From assembly GCF_030296835.1 (NCBI RefSeq), contig NZ_AP027922.1, positions 1,612,001 to 1,676,000 of the forward strand: 64,000 bases of DNA, given 5' to 3'. Below the pieces are notes generated by a model. It was not told the DNA's origin. It was given only the letters and a program-made list of their open reading frames with translations, and searched no databases. Below, piece by piece: positions 19,776 to 29,240 of this stretch (its first letter is position 1; every line of letters begins with the position of its first letter). The position numbers and the translations under genes are program-made. The stretch is from Pseudoalteromonas sp. MM1 (GTDB lineage: Bacteria; Pseudomonadota; Gammaproteobacteria; Enterobacterales; Alteromonadaceae).

Positions 19776-21635
19776 ATGAAAAAATCAGTTTATGTACCCG
19801 CAGTACTGTGTAGTGCACTTATTGCTACAGGGTGTTCAGAAAATAACAAACCTGAACAACAGCAACCACCTGCACACACACAAAATGAACTTACAAAGCC
19901 GGTTGTATATCAAGTATTTACCCGTTTGTTTGGTAATACCCAAACAGCCAATGTGCCATGGGGCACTAAAGAGCAAAACGGCGTAGGTAAATTTGCCGAC
20001 TTTAACGATGCAGCCCTCAAAGGCATTAAAGAGCTAGGTACCACGCACATTTGGTATACCGGTGTATTACACCATGCGTTAGTGGGCGATTATACCGACT
20101 ACGGCATTTCACAAGATGACCCCGACGTAGTAAAAGGGCGTGCAGGTTCACCGTACGCAATTAAAGATTACTACGATGTTAACCCTGATTTAGCTGTTAA
20201 TGTGACAAACCGCATGGGGGAGTTTAGCCAGCTTATAGAGCGTACACATAGCCACGGTATGAAAGTCATTATTGATATAGTGCCTAACCATGTAGCACGA
20301 AATTACCAATCACTTGGAAAGCCAAAAGGCGTAGAGGATTTCGGCGCACAAGACAACACCAGTAAAACGTACGATAAAAATAACAACTTTTATTATGTCC
20401 CTGGGCAGTCATTTCAAGTGCCTACTTCTACAACCTATACCGTATTAGGTGGAAAGGCTCACCCGCTTGCAGATGGCTTTTTTGATGAAACACCCGCTAA
20501 ATGGACAGGTAACGGTGCCCGTGCACCAAAACCCGATATTAACGATTGGTACGAAACAGTAAAAGTAAATTATGGCGTAAAGCCAGATGGTAGCTACGAT
20601 TTTGCTCAATTACCAAATGATTACAAGGACAAGGATTACCGTGCTCATTATGCGTTTTGGCAAGACAAAGAGCTACCGAATAGCTGGTACAAATTTAGAG
20701 ACATTGCGCTTTTTTGGCTAGACAAAGGCGTTGATGGCTTTAGATATGACATGGCCGAAATGGTACCTGTAGAGTTTTGGAGCTTTTTAAATTCATCAAT
20801 AAAAATGCACAAAAGCGATGCCTTTTTATTGGCCGAAGTATATAACCCGTTAATGTACCGTGCCTATATTCAGCAAGGTAAAATGGATTACCTTTACGAT
20901 AAAGTCGGTTTTTACGATACCTTAAAAGCGATAATGCAACTTAAACAACCTGCCACTAGTATTTTTGATGCGCATCAAAGTGTGCTCGATATAGAGCAGC
21001 ACATGCTGCACTTTTTAGAAAATCACGATGAGCAACGCATCGCAAGTCCAGACTTTGCAGGTAATGCCCAGTGGGGTAAACCTGCTTTAGTAGTTTCTAA
21101 TTTAATTAGCCGCGCGCCAACGCTTTTATATTTTGCTCAAGATGTGGGAGAAGATGGCTCTGAAAACGCAGGATTTGGCACAGCCACACGTACCAGTATT
21201 TTTGATTACATTGGCGTGCCAGCGCACCAAGCATGGATGAATAACGGCAAGTTTGACGGCGCTAACTTAACCGCAGAGCAAGTAGCACTGCGTGACTACT
21301 ACAAAGCAGTTATGTCACTTAATAGTTTACCTGCTGTATTAGGCGGGGAAATGTCGGCACTTAACCTTGAAGGAAGTGAACGTGTTGTTGGTTTTACCCG
21401 CACTTTAGGCCAGCAAAGTGTGTATGTGTTAAGTAACTTTAGCGAACAATCTCAAACAGTTACGGTTAATTTATCAAAGGCACAATTAGGTGCAATGAGT
21501 GAAAATACACTATTAAATGATTTACTTGAAAATCACACCCCCCAGCTTAAAGCTCACCCGCAAGGCGCTACATTTAACCTAACACTTGATGCATTTAGCA
21601 GCGCAGTATTAACTAATAAGGCTAGCAATGAATAA
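19776..21635 (+). CDS. GH13 alpha-amylase lipoprotein
   Basis: A 619-residue GH13 enzyme with a lipoprotein signal peptide (lipobox IATGC, Cys20), so it is likely anchored in the outer membrane. The barrel begins PVVYQVFTRLFGN. The three acidic residues are visible in GVDGFRYDMAEM (nucleophile Asp), FLLAEVYNP (acid/base Glu) and FLENHDEQR (third Asp). It probably cuts starch or long dextrins at the surface or in the periplasm to feed the receptor and transporter. Its start lies 70 bases after the operator at 19693. The last 8 bases overlap the transporter gene, so the two are co-translated. The precise subfamily is not clear to me. Confidence 0.88.
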   Translation: MKKSVYVPAVLCSALIATGCSENNKPEQQQPPAHTQNELTKPVVYQVFTRLFGNTQTANVPWGTKEQNGVGKFADFNDAALKGIKELGTTHIWYTGVLHHALVGDYTDYGISQDDPDVVKGRAGSPYAIKDYYDVNPDLAVNVTNRMGEFSQLIERTHSHGMKVIIDIVPNHVARNYQSLGKPKGVEDFGAQDNTSKTYDKNNNFYYVPGQSFQVPTSTTYTVLGGKAHPLADGFFDETPAKWTGNGARAPKPDINDWYETVKVNYGVKPDGSYDFAQLPNDYKDKDYRAHYAFWQDKELPNSWYKFRDIALFWLDKGVDGFRYDMAEMVPVEFWSFLNSSIKMHKSDAFLLAEVYNPLMYRAYIQQGKMDYLYDKVGFYDTLKAIMQLKQPATSIFDAHQSVLDIEQHMLHFLENHDEQRIASPDFAGNAQWGKPALVVSNLISRAPTLLYFAQDVGEDGSENAGFGTATRTSIFDYIGVPAHQAWMNNGKFDGANLTAEQVALRDYYKAVMSLNSLPAVLGGEMSALNLEGSERVVGFTRTLGQQSVYVLSNFSEQSQTVTVNLSKAQLGAMSENTLLNDLLENHTPQLKAHPQGATFNLTLDAFSSAVLTNKASNE

Positions 21636-23127
21636 TCAAAATAATAATACCGATAAGCCAAATTTAAGTTTTTGGCAAATATGGAACATGTGCTTTGGCT
21701 TTTTAGGCATACAATTTGGTTTTGCTTTGCAAAACGGCAATGTGAGCCGAATATTTCAAACATTAGGCGCACAAGTTGATGATATACCCATTTTATGGGT
21801 TGCAGCCCCACTTACAGGCTTAATTGTGCAGCCTATTATTGGTTACTGGAGCGACAAAACGTGGGGCCGTTTTGGCCGCCGCCGTCCGTTCTTTTTTATA
21901 GGTGCGGTGTTAACAACGCTTTCATTATTTATTATGCCGCATTCGCCTACGCTTTGGATTGCCGCCGGAATGTTATGGATTATGGATGCGTCAATCAACG
22001 TAACCATGGAACCGTTTAGAGCACTTGTAGGCGATAACTTGCCAGAAAAACAACGCGCTACCGGTTATGGTTTACAAAGTTTTTTTATTGGTATTGGTGC
22101 AGTGTTAGCCTCGGCGCTACCTTGGATGATGACCAATTGGTTTGACGTAAGCAATACCGCAGCGCCAGGGCAAATTCCTGAGTCTGTTAAATACTCATTT
22201 TATTGGGGCGGGGTGGTGTTACTTGTTGCTGTGCTTTGGACCGTGGCGCGAACTAAAGAATACAGCCCAGAACAATTAGCAGCTTTTGAAAAGCAAAGCG
22301 CTCAACCTACATCTAGCAAAGTGGTTGATATTAACTTTAATAAAGGCGCTATTATTTTTGTGGTACTGGGTTTAGCAACTCTTGCATTAGTAATTGGGTT
22401 ATCGCTTGAAAAGGAGCTTTACCTACTTGCTGGTGGTTTATTAGCGTTTGGGATTGTGCAGTGGATTGCAGCAGCGCTTAAAAGTGCTAATAAAACCCAA
22501 GGGGGTTTTTACCAAGTAGTACAAGATGTATTTACTATGCCAGAAGCTATGAAGCAGCTTGCATGGGTGCAGTTTTTTAGCTGGTTTACGTTATTTGCCA
22601 TGTGGATTTACACCACCGCAGCAGTAACAAGCTTTCACTATGGGAGTAGCGATGCAACCTCTAAAGCCTTTAACGATGGTGCAGATTGGGTGGGTATTTT
22701 ATTTGCCGCTTACAATGGTTTTGCCGCTATTGCCGCTATGTGTATTCCGTTTTTAGTTAAAAAAATGGGATTAAAAGGCGCGCATTGCTTTAATTTATTA
22801 CTGGGTGCGTTAGGTCTTGCAAGCTTTATGTTTATTCAAGACCCTAAGATGTTACTTATTCCTATGATTGGGGTGGGTTTTGCGTGGGCATCTATATTAT
22901 CGCTACCTTACGCCATGTTAAGTAACGCACTACCTAGTAACAAAATGGGCGTTTACATGGGTATTTTCAACTTCTTTATTGTTATACCGCAGTTACTTGC
23001 CGCCAGTATTTTAGGGCTTATTTTACGTCACGCATTTTCAAATCAGCCTATTTACGCATTATTAATTGGCGCAGCGTCGTTTGTTGTTGCCGGCATTGCG
23101 GTAATGCGCGTTAAAAATTCTAATTAA
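21628..23127 (+). CDS. MFS maltose/malto-oligosaccharide transporter (MalT type)
   Basis: A 499-residue inner-membrane transporter with about 12 membrane segments, of the MFS/GPH-like branch that replaces the ABC maltose system in marine proteobacteria. The N-terminal half carries GYWSDKTWGRFGRRRPFFF, the basic loop between helices 2 and 3 that defines this branch, and LVGDNLPEKQRATGYGLQS between helices 4 and 5. Its neighbours are GH13 and GH15 hydrolases, with the alpha-glucosidase nearby. It likely imports maltose and short dextrins by proton symport. The start overlaps the preceding amylase gene by 8 bases and the next gene follows after 9 bases, so these are one operon. Confidence 0.9.
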   Translation: MNNQNNNTDKPNLSFWQIWNMCFGFLGIQFGFALQNGNVSRIFQTLGAQVDDIPILWVAAPLTGLIVQPIIGYWSDKTWGRFGRRRPFFFIGAVLTTLSLFIMPHSPTLWIAAGMLWIMDASINVTMEPFRALVGDNLPEKQRATGYGLQSFFIGIGAVLASALPWMMTNWFDVSNTAAPGQIPESVKYSFYWGGVVLLVAVLWTVARTKEYSPEQLAAFEKQSAQPTSSKVVDINFNKGAIIFVVLGLATLALVIGLSLEKELYLLAGGLLAFGIVQWIAAALKSANKTQGGFYQVVQDVFTMPEAMKQLAWVQFFSWFTLFAMWIYTTAAVTSFHYGSSDATSKAFNDGADWVGILFAAYNGFAAIAAMCIPFLVKKMGLKGAHCFNLLLGALGLASFMFIQDPKMLLIPMIGVGFAWASILSLPYAMLSNALPSNKMGVYMGIFNFFIVIPQLLAASILGLILRHAFSNQPIYALLIGAASFVVAGIAVMRVKNSN

Positions 23128-23136
23128 GGACACACA

Positions 23137-25548
23137 ATGAATAAATATAACCTTATAACCGCCTCACTTTTAACATTAGGCTTAACAGCTTGTGGCGCAC
23201 AAAACACAAGCACAGCTAATGAAAGCACCACAGTACAAGTTAAATCGGCACCTGGCGCACCAGGTGTAGAGCCATTTTGGGCTTATGCAGGTAAAAGCGG
23301 TATTGGTACGTCTTACGAGCAATACCAAAAAGGCCAGTACAGTGATTCAGCTGCAACGGGGGATGTGTCTAAAGTATGGTTTTCAATTGCTAAAGGTATG
23401 ATCACCGAAACCATGTTTGGGCTTATTCACCAAGCGCAAATAAAAGATATGCAGTTTGTTGTAACAGGTAAAGACTTTACCGTTAGTGAAGCTGATGAAT
23501 TAGATGTCAGCATAGATTACTTATACAAAGATGCACAAGGCCGCCCACTTTCGCTTGCTTATAAAGTAACAAGCACTGATAAAAAAGGCCGCTTTAGTCT
23601 AGAAAAACACATATTTACTGACCCTGACGGGCAAACCCTGTTTGTACGCAGCATATTTAATACTGAGCTTGAAGGACTAAAAGCGTATGTGTCTGTTAAT
23701 CCGTACATTAATAATAACGGCTTAGATGACTTTGCTAGAACAACAGAGCAAGGGCTAGTTGCATGGGAAGACGATAATTATTTATCACTTCAATCAGCAA
23801 CTCCTTTTAAGGCTAAAACAGTTGGCTTTACAGGTAAAAGCGATGGCATTAACGCACTTAAAACAACGCAATCTTTACAAAACCAGTACACAAATACTGG
23901 CGAAAATGCTGGTAATGTAAGCATGTTGGCTGAGCTTGGTGAAATAAGCGCTAACACCACCTTTGATTTAGCATTGAGTTTTGGAAATACGCAGCAGCAA
24001 AGTATCCAGCAAGGCGAGCAAAGCTTAGCAAAAGGCTACCAAGCAGTGCTTGATCACTATAATGGTATAGGTGAAGCGCTCGGCTGGGAAGATTACCTAC
24101 AAAGCCTAAAACCGCTTAATACCATGGTTGAACAAACTGCCGATAACGGCAAGCTTTTATACACCAGCGCCATGGTTTTAAAAGCACAAGAAGATAAAAC
24201 ACACGCCGGGGCATTAATTGCCTCTTTATCTAACCCTTGGGGCGAAACGGTTTCAGCAAAAGAAGGCTCAACCGGTTATAAAGCGGTATGGGTGCGTGAC
24301 TTTTATCAAGTAGCTATGGCATTTATGGCACTTGGCGATACTGCCACAGCTAAAACAGCATTCGAATACCTTGAAAAAGTACAAGTAAACAGCAAAACAC
24401 CAGGTAATAACGGCGATACAGGCTGGTTTTTACAAAAAACACATGTAGATGGTGAACTTGAATGGGTAGGTGTACAGCTTGATCAAACCGCTATGCCTAT
24501 TATGCTCGCCTGGAAGTTACATAAAGCTAATGTACTTAGCGATGAAGAGCTAAAAAGCTGGTACGGCAAAATGTTAAAACCCGCGGCCGATTTTTTAGTT
24601 GATGGCGGCCTTGCTAAAATTTTATGGAACGACACGCAAATTACACCACCTGCAACCCAACAAGAACGCTGGGAAGAGCAAGAAGGTTACTCACCTTCGA
24701 CTACTGCGGCAATAGTCGCAGGCCTTATTACCGCCAGTGATATTGCAACACTAAGTGGTGATGATAAAAACGCAAAGCGCTACCTCGCAACGGCTAAAAA
24801 GTACAACAACGATATTGAATCGCAAATGTTTACCACTAAAGGTAACTTAAAAGGCGATAATAGCGATGGTGAATACTTTATTCGTATAGGCCAAGATACC
24901 GATGCAAATTCAGACACTAAAATTAACGCTAATAATGGCCGCGAAGGGTTTAATAAAAAGCAAATACTAGATGGCGGGTTTTTAGAACTAGTACGCTACG
25001 GCGTACGTGGTGCTAACGACGAAAGCATTGTTAAAACACTGCCTGAGTACGATGACGAAACGCTTGAAGATAACCTGCAAGTTAAATACAGCTTTAGCTT
25101 TGATGATGGAAGCGGCACATTTGCGGGCTACCGCCGATATGGTAACGACGGCTACGGCGAAGATGAAGTAATAGGCACTAATTACGCAGAGGGCGGCAGC
25201 AATACACCAGGGCAACGCGGTCGTGTATGGCCATTTTTTACAGGTGAACGTGGCCACTATGAAATAGCTGCAGCCAATGCAAACAACGCCCTTAATGATG
25301 CAAAACAAGCCCAAATTAAAAACAGCTATGTTAAAGGCTTAGAGCAATTTGCCAATAACGGCCTTATGTTACCTGAGCAAGTTTGGGATGGCGTAGGAGT
25401 CAACAAAGCAGGTTATAAGCTAGGCGAGGGCACTAATTCAGCAACCCCATTGGCATGGACACATGCTGAGTACGTTAAACTGGTACGATCATTGAGTGAC
25501 AAACAAGTATGGGATCATTACCCAGTTGTAGAGAAAGCCTTAAAGTAG
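23137..25548 (+). CDS. GH15 glucoamylase (glucan 1,4-alpha-glucosidase), lipoprotein
   Basis: An 803-residue exo-acting enzyme that releases beta-glucose from non-reducing ends of alpha-glucans. The lipoprotein signal peptide ends LTACG (Cys19). An N-terminal beta-sandwich (about 40-310) precedes the (alpha/alpha)6 barrel, as in bacterial glucoamylases and glucodextranases. Family motifs are VWVRDFYQVAM, LDQTAMPIMLAW, RWEEQEGYSPSTTAA (general-acid Glu) and PLAWTHAEYVKL near the C-terminus (general-base Glu). A ribosome site AAGGA lies 9 bases before the ATG. It is the last gene of the rightward operon and is followed by a terminator. Lipid anchoring suggests action in the periplasm or at the cell surface. 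Confidence 0.93.
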   Translation: MNKYNLITASLLTLGLTACGAQNTSTANESTTVQVKSAPGAPGVEPFWAYAGKSGIGTSYEQYQKGQYSDSAATGDVSKVWFSIAKGMITETMFGLIHQAQIKDMQFVVTGKDFTVSEADELDVSIDYLYKDAQGRPLSLAYKVTSTDKKGRFSLEKHIFTDPDGQTLFVRSIFNTELEGLKAYVSVNPYINNNGLDDFARTTEQGLVAWEDDNYLSLQSATPFKAKTVGFTGKSDGINALKTTQSLQNQYTNTGENAGNVSMLAELGEISANTTFDLALSFGNTQQQSIQQGEQSLAKGYQAVLDHYNGIGEALGWEDYLQSLKPLNTMVEQTADNGKLLYTSAMVLKAQEDKTHAGALIASLSNPWGETVSAKEGSTGYKAVWVRDFYQVAMAFMALGDTATAKTAFEYLEKVQVNSKTPGNNGDTGWFLQKTHVDGELEWVGVQLDQTAMPIMLAWKLHKANVLSDEELKSWYGKMLKPAADFLVDGGLAKILWNDTQITPPATQQERWEEQEGYSPSTTAAIVAGLITASDIATLSGDDKNAKRYLATAKKYNNDIESQMFTTKGNLKGDNSDGEYFIRIGQDTDANSDTKINANNGREGFNKKQILDGGFLELVRYGVRGANDESIVKTLPEYDDETLEDNLQVKYSFSFDDGSGTFAGYRRYGNDGYGEDEVIGTNYAEGGSNTPGQRGRVWPFFTGERGHYEIAAANANNALNDAKQAQIKNSYVKGLEQFANNGLMLPEQVWDGVGVNKAGYKLGEGTNSATPLAWTHAEYVKLVRSLSDKQVWDHYPVVEKALK

Positions 25549-25566
25549 AGTTACTTTGAAAAATTT

Positions 25567-25597
25567 AAAAGCCATGGTTAATAGCCGTGGCTTTTTT
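25567..25597 (+). terminator. Intrinsic terminator of the glucan operon
   Basis: AAAAGCCATGG, loop, CCGTGGCTTTTTT: a slightly imperfect stem with a T-run, about 20 bases after the GH15 stop. Confidence 0.8.
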
Positions 25598-25652
25598 GTA
25601 TTTAATTGGGGTTTAATGTTGAGTAAGGACAATGAAGTTGAGTGATAAATTT

Positions 25653-26669
25653 TTAACTACTACCCCTAGCAATTAATACCGGTGGCAAAAGGGTGCTTTG
25701 CACTTCTTCTTCACGTATTAATTTAAGTAGGTTTTCTACCAGCATTTGCCCTGCAACGGTGGTGTCTTGCGCTATGGTAGTAAGCGGTGGGTTTATATAG
25801 CTTGCAATAGCTATGTTATCAAAGCCTACAACGGCTACATCGGTAGGCACTTTTATGTTAGCTTCTTTAAGGGCGCGTATTGCACCAATGGCTATTAAAT
25901 CACTGGCGGCAAATAATGCGTTAAATTTTATATTATTAGCAATAAGTGAGCGTGTTGCATGATACCCCGACTCCTCAGTAGAAATTGCATTTGCCATTTT
26001 TCGCTCATTTATAGTTACGTTATTAGCTAATAGCTCGTCTTTAAACCCTTGAAAGCGAGCAAAAAACTCTGGGCTGTGATCAGATGCATCACCAATAAAG
26101 GCACAATCTGTACGGCTATGCGCAATTAAATGGCCTGCTGCAAGTTTACCCCCGCCGTAATTATCACAGCATACGGTGAGGTCAGGGCGGTTATCTACAG
26201 TGGCGCCCCAGCAAACAAACTTGGTGTTTTGATCAAGCAGGGTTTTAAATTTTGGCTGGAAGTCTATGTAATCACCGTAGCCGAGTAAAATAATGCCATC
26301 GGCTCTGTGGCTATCCTCGTAATCGGCTTGCCAATCAGCACTTGCTGATTGAAACGAAACCAGTAAATCGTAACCTTCTTTTGCACACGCTCGGGTTATG
26401 CTCCCCAGCATAGATAAAAAGAATGGATTTATTTGTGATTCATCAGAAGTAGGGTCTTCAAATAATAATAAGGCTAGCGTGCTACTTTGTTGGGTACGTA
26501 AGTTGCTGGCATTTTTATCAACTTTATAGTTAAGCTGTTTTGCTATATCGTGAACGCGCTTGCGTGTTTCTTCATTAACAAGGGGGCTGTTACGTAAAGC
26601 ACGAGATACCGTTGATTGTGAAACCCCTGCATAATGGGCAATGTCAAATGAGGTGGCTTTACCTTTCAT
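25653..26669 (-). CDS. LacI-family regulator, probable regulator of the glucan locus
   Basis: A 338-residue repressor-type regulator. The N-terminal helix-turn-helix reads SFDIAHYAGVSQSTVSRALR (residues 7-26), followed by the hinge helix and a periplasmic-binding-protein-like sensor domain (about 62-338). It sits right after the glucan operon, transcribed towards it. The most economical reading is that it binds the ATACGTAT palindromes at 12882, 13292 and 19693 and responds to maltose or a related sugar, as the MalR regulators of marine gammaproteobacteria do. No such palindrome precedes its own gene; the CACCGGTG-type site lies in that gap instead. Which of the two LacI proteins binds which site is inference. 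Confidence 0.85.
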   Translation of the reverse strand: MKGKATSFDIAHYAGVSQSTVSRALRNSPLVNEETRKRVHDIAKQLNYKVDKNASNLRTQQSSTLALLLFEDPTSDESQINPFFLSMLGSITRACAKEGYDLLVSFQSASADWQADYEDSHRADGIILLGYGDYIDFQPKFKTLLDQNTKFVCWGATVDNRPDLTVCCDNYGGGKLAAGHLIAHSRTDCAFIGDASDHSPEFFARFQGFKDELLANNVTINERKMANAISTEESGYHATRSLIANNIKFNALFAASDLIAIGAIRALKEANIKVPTDVAVVGFDNIAIASYINPPLTTIAQDTTVAGQMLVENLLKLIREEEVQSTLLPPVLIARGSS

Positions 26670-26762
26670 TGTTACAACTTACTTAAATGCTAAATAATTG
26701 TGTCATTTTCGACTATTAGTGAATTATTTCAAGCTTTTTGCGATTTATTATTGATCTAATCC

Positions 26763-26776
26763 TGACACCGGTGTCA
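26763..26776. promoter_or_regulatory. Palindromic operator (CACCGGTG type) upstream of glk
   Basis: TGACACCGGTGTCA, a perfect 14-bp palindrome with central CG, lies in the divergent gap between the LacI gene (minus) and glk (plus). Identical copies stand before edd at 29139 and 29172. Confidence 0.8.
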
Positions 26777-26816
26777 TAATGCTAATGTTTTATCATTTTG
26801 TTGTCAAAACGTATTA

Positions 26817-26847
26817 GCTGCTACTTACTAGTAGCAGCCTTTTTTTA
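26817..26847 (+). terminator. Terminator-like hairpin in the glk leader
   Basis: GCTGCTAC, loop TTACTA, GTAGCAGC, then C and eight T. It points rightward, yet no rightward gene ends upstream: the flanking genes diverge. It lies between the operator at 26763 and the glk start at 26951, so it is most simply read as an attenuator in the glk leader RNA. Confidence 0.75.
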
Positions 26848-26859
26848 CTGTGATAGCTA

Positions 26860-26880
26860 CTTTGAGGTGATAGCTCAAAG
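26860..26880 (+). other. Second hairpin in the glk leader
   Basis: CTTTGAG, loop GTGATAG, CTCAAAG gives a perfect 7-bp stem 13 bases after the leader terminator. A CTTTGA/TCAAAG stem also occurs in the edd leader. Confidence 0.5.
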
Positions 26881-26950
26881 TGTATAAATAACAACGCAAT
26901 GCCGTTGTAAAATAATAAGCATAAGCCGCTTACACAAAAGAGATAATACC

Positions 26951-27943
26951 ATGAGCCAAAATTCGTCTGCCCAGTTTACTCCCATTTTAGTCGCCGATAT
27001 AGGCGGTACTAACGCTCGCTTTGCATTAATCACCGATTTTAACGAGCAGTCAAACCAATTTGTTATTGAGCATATTAACATATTTCCCAGTGCTAATTTT
27101 GGATCTTTAGAAAGCGCGCTTGAACAGTATTTAACAACTATTCCTCATGTTACACCTACTCGCGCATGTTTGGCGGTTGCGGGCCCAATAAAAGCAGGCC
27201 AAGTGCATTTAACAAATTTAGGTTGGCACTTTAGTGTGAGTGAATTTAAAGCACATTTTAATTTAACACAATTAGAAGTCATTAATGATTTTGCAGCATT
27301 TGCCTACGCAGCGCCTTATTTAGATGCTACGCAAAATATTACAATTAAGCCAGGCCAGGCTGATGCAAATGCAAATATTGGTGTTATGGGCCCAGGTACA
27401 GGTTTTGGTGCTGCGTGCTTAGTGCGTACTGCGCAATCTACGGCAGTGTTAAGCTCTGAAGGCGGCCATATGACGCTTGCTCCAGTAAACGAGCTTGACT
27501 CTTTATTAATAAATGAGCTTCGTAAAGAGCATCCTCATGTGTCAATCGAAACTGTATTTTCAGGCCCTGGTATTGCACATTTATACAAAGCAATGGCAGC
27601 AGTGAAAGGGATTCCAGCTAAAAACTTAGATGCAGCGCAAATTAGTAGCTTGGCTAATAGTGGCGAGTGTGAAGTATGTGATGCAACACTTAATCAGTTT
27701 TGTGATTGGATAGGCAGCGTGGCAGGTGATTTGGCGGTAGTATACGGCGCATTAGGTGGCCTATTTATAGGCGGTGGCATTTTACCACGCATGCAAAGCA
27801 GATTATTAGAAAGCCGTTTTGTAGAGCGCTTTTCGCAAAAAGGGGTAATGTCGCAATATGCAGGTCAAATTCCGGTTACGTTAGTAACACAAGATAACAT
27901 TCCGCTTATTGGCGCTGGTGCGTGTTTATTTAACAGCAAATAG
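26951..27943 (+). CDS. glk: Glucokinase (Glk family)
   Basis: A 330-residue ATP-dependent glucokinase that phosphorylates glucose to glucose 6-phosphate in the cytoplasm. The N-terminal phosphate-binding motif is LVADIGGTNARFALI. INDFAAFAYA (around 110) contains the catalytic aspartate, GPGTGFGAA (around 152) and SSEGGHMTLAP form the sugar site, and GGLFIGGGILPRM is the adenosine-binding region. Length is close to E. coli Glk (321). It links the glucan locus, which yields free glucose inside the cell, to the Entner-Doudoroff genes downstream. The next gene, a LacI regulator, follows within 40 bases. A CACCGGTG operator and an apparent attenuator precede it. Confidence 0.95.
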   Translation: MSQNSSAQFTPILVADIGGTNARFALITDFNEQSNQFVIEHINIFPSANFGSLESALEQYLTTIPHVTPTRACLAVAGPIKAGQVHLTNLGWHFSVSEFKAHFNLTQLEVINDFAAFAYAAPYLDATQNITIKPGQADANANIGVMGPGTGFGAACLVRTAQSTAVLSSEGGHMTLAPVNELDSLLINELRKEHPHVSIETVFSGPGIAHLYKAMAAVKGIPAKNLDAAQISSLANSGECEVCDATLNQFCDWIGSVAGDLAVVYGALGGLFIGGGILPRMQSRLLESRFVERFSQKGVMSQYAGQIPVTLVTQDNIPLIGAGACLFNSK

Positions 27944-27979
27944 TTTTTTGCTTAATGGTTGTATTTGGATAATGAACAA

Positions 27980-28993
27980 ATGAAAAAAGTAACCATAAAT
28001 AGTGTAGCAAGCCATGCTGGGGTTTCTAAAAAAACCGTGTCGCGGGTTTTAAATAATGAGCCTAACGTAAGTGCGGCTACGCGCGAAAAAGTGCTTAAAG
28101 TATTTAAAGAACTTGATTATACGCCAAACCCAATAGCACGAGGCCTTGCCCAAAATCGCAGCTTTATTATTGGTTGTTTATACGACAACCCCAGTAAAAG
28201 TTATATAACACGTGTACAAACGGGTGCGCTTGCTGCGTGTAAAGAGAATAACTATAACTTACTAATTCACCCATGCGAATTACGTGGCGACGATTTAATA
28301 AACGATATAGAGCAGCTATTACAAACATCGCGCCTAGATGGCGTTGTACTCACACCACCATTTGGTGATTTTGAAAAGCTTGCTAACTTTTTGAAAGCAA
28401 AAAAAATTCCGTATGCACGGGTTGCATCAGCACTGCTTGAAGATGATTCAATTTCGGTGCGCAGCAATGACGAGCAGGGCGCCTATGAAATCACCGAGCA
28501 TTTAATTTCGCTTGGACACAAATCTATCGCCTTTATTAAAGGTCACCCAGATCACAGTGCAACTCAGCAGCGCTTTAAAGGTTACAGACGCGCTTTAGCA
28601 AGTCACGGTATAGAATTTGACGAGCGACTAGTAGAAGAGGGTAACTTTAGTTACCACTCAGGTGTAGACAGTGCGCGTAGTATTTTAGATCTATCACCAA
28701 GGCCTACGGCTGTATTTGCATCGAATGATTACATGGCGGCGGCGGTACTAAAGCTTGCCACACAACGCCAATTACGCGTACCGGATGATATATCTATTGC
28801 AGGGTTTGATAACGCACCCATTGCACGCCATATTTGGCCTGGTTTAACAACAATTGCACAACCTGTAGAAGAAATGACTAAACAAGCTGTGACGCAGCTT
28901 ATATCGCATATTTCACAGCCGCAAGAACAGCCTTATCAGGTAACACTTGAATCACGTTTAATCACCCGCGAGTCAACAGCTGCAATAAAATAG
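27980..28993 (+). CDS. LacI-family regulator, probable regulator of glk and edd operons
   Basis: A 337-residue LacI-type regulator. ATG 27980 is chosen over an upstream TTG at 27959 because the product then begins MKKVTINSVASHAGVSKKTV, placing the helix-turn-helix at the usual distance from the N-terminus. The sensor domain covers about 58-337. It is co-transcribed with glk. The three TGACACCGGTGTCA sites sit before glk (26763) and edd (29139, 29172), so this protein is the likely binder and would control its own operon. RegPrecise-style names such as GluR may apply, but I could not check this. A terminator follows the gene. Confidence 0.87.
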   Translation: MKKVTINSVASHAGVSKKTVSRVLNNEPNVSAATREKVLKVFKELDYTPNPIARGLAQNRSFIIGCLYDNPSKSYITRVQTGALAACKENNYNLLIHPCELRGDDLINDIEQLLQTSRLDGVVLTPPFGDFEKLANFLKAKKIPYARVASALLEDDSISVRSNDEQGAYEITEHLISLGHKSIAFIKGHPDHSATQQRFKGYRRALASHGIEFDERLVEEGNFSYHSGVDSARSILDLSPRPTAVFASNDYMAAAVLKLATQRQLRVPDDISIAGFDNAPIARHIWPGLTTIAQPVEEMTKQAVTQLISHISQPQEQPYQVTLESRLITRESTAAIK

Positions 28994-29016
28994 CCCCCAT
29001 TTTTGTTTTTCACAGT

Positions 29017-29054
29017 AACCCGAATTTGAGTGACGCTTATTCGGGTTTTTTTTG
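29017..29054 (+). terminator. Intrinsic terminator of the glk-lacI unit
   Basis: AACCCGAAT, 13-base loop, ATTCGGGTT followed by a T-run. It lies about 25 bases after the lacI stop. Confidence 0.82.
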
Positions 29055-29138
29055 TGCGAATTTTAGCAAATAAACTAAAATTCGCGTGGTCATTAATTGT
29101 TCACGTTAAAATTTTAGACTATTTTTGTTACTCAGGGT

Positions 29139-29152
29139 TGACACCGGTGTCA
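29139..29152. promoter_or_regulatory. CACCGGTG operator, distal copy before edd
   Basis: TGACACCGGTGTCA, identical to the site before glk. Its centre lies 33 bp, about three helical turns, from that of the next copy, so two dimers would bind on the same face of the DNA. Confidence 0.8.
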
Positions 29153-29171
29153 ATGCTATGCGTTAATACAG

Positions 29172-29185
29172 TGACACCGGTGTCA
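29172..29185. promoter_or_regulatory. CACCGGTG operator, proximal copy before edd
   Basis: TGACACCGGTGTCA, the third identical copy, 133 bases before the edd start codon and upstream of the structured leader. Confidence 0.8.
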
Positions 29186-29240
29186 GGGTTGTTGTGAGAG
29201 GCTCCCTGGTAGCGTACCTTTGAACGGGTAAATCAAAGAT

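Noticed and set aside
27959..27979. TTG start that would lengthen the second LacI protein by seven residues
   Set aside because: LacI proteins have the helix-turn-helix within a few residues of the N-terminus, and the ATG at 27980 gives that spacing.
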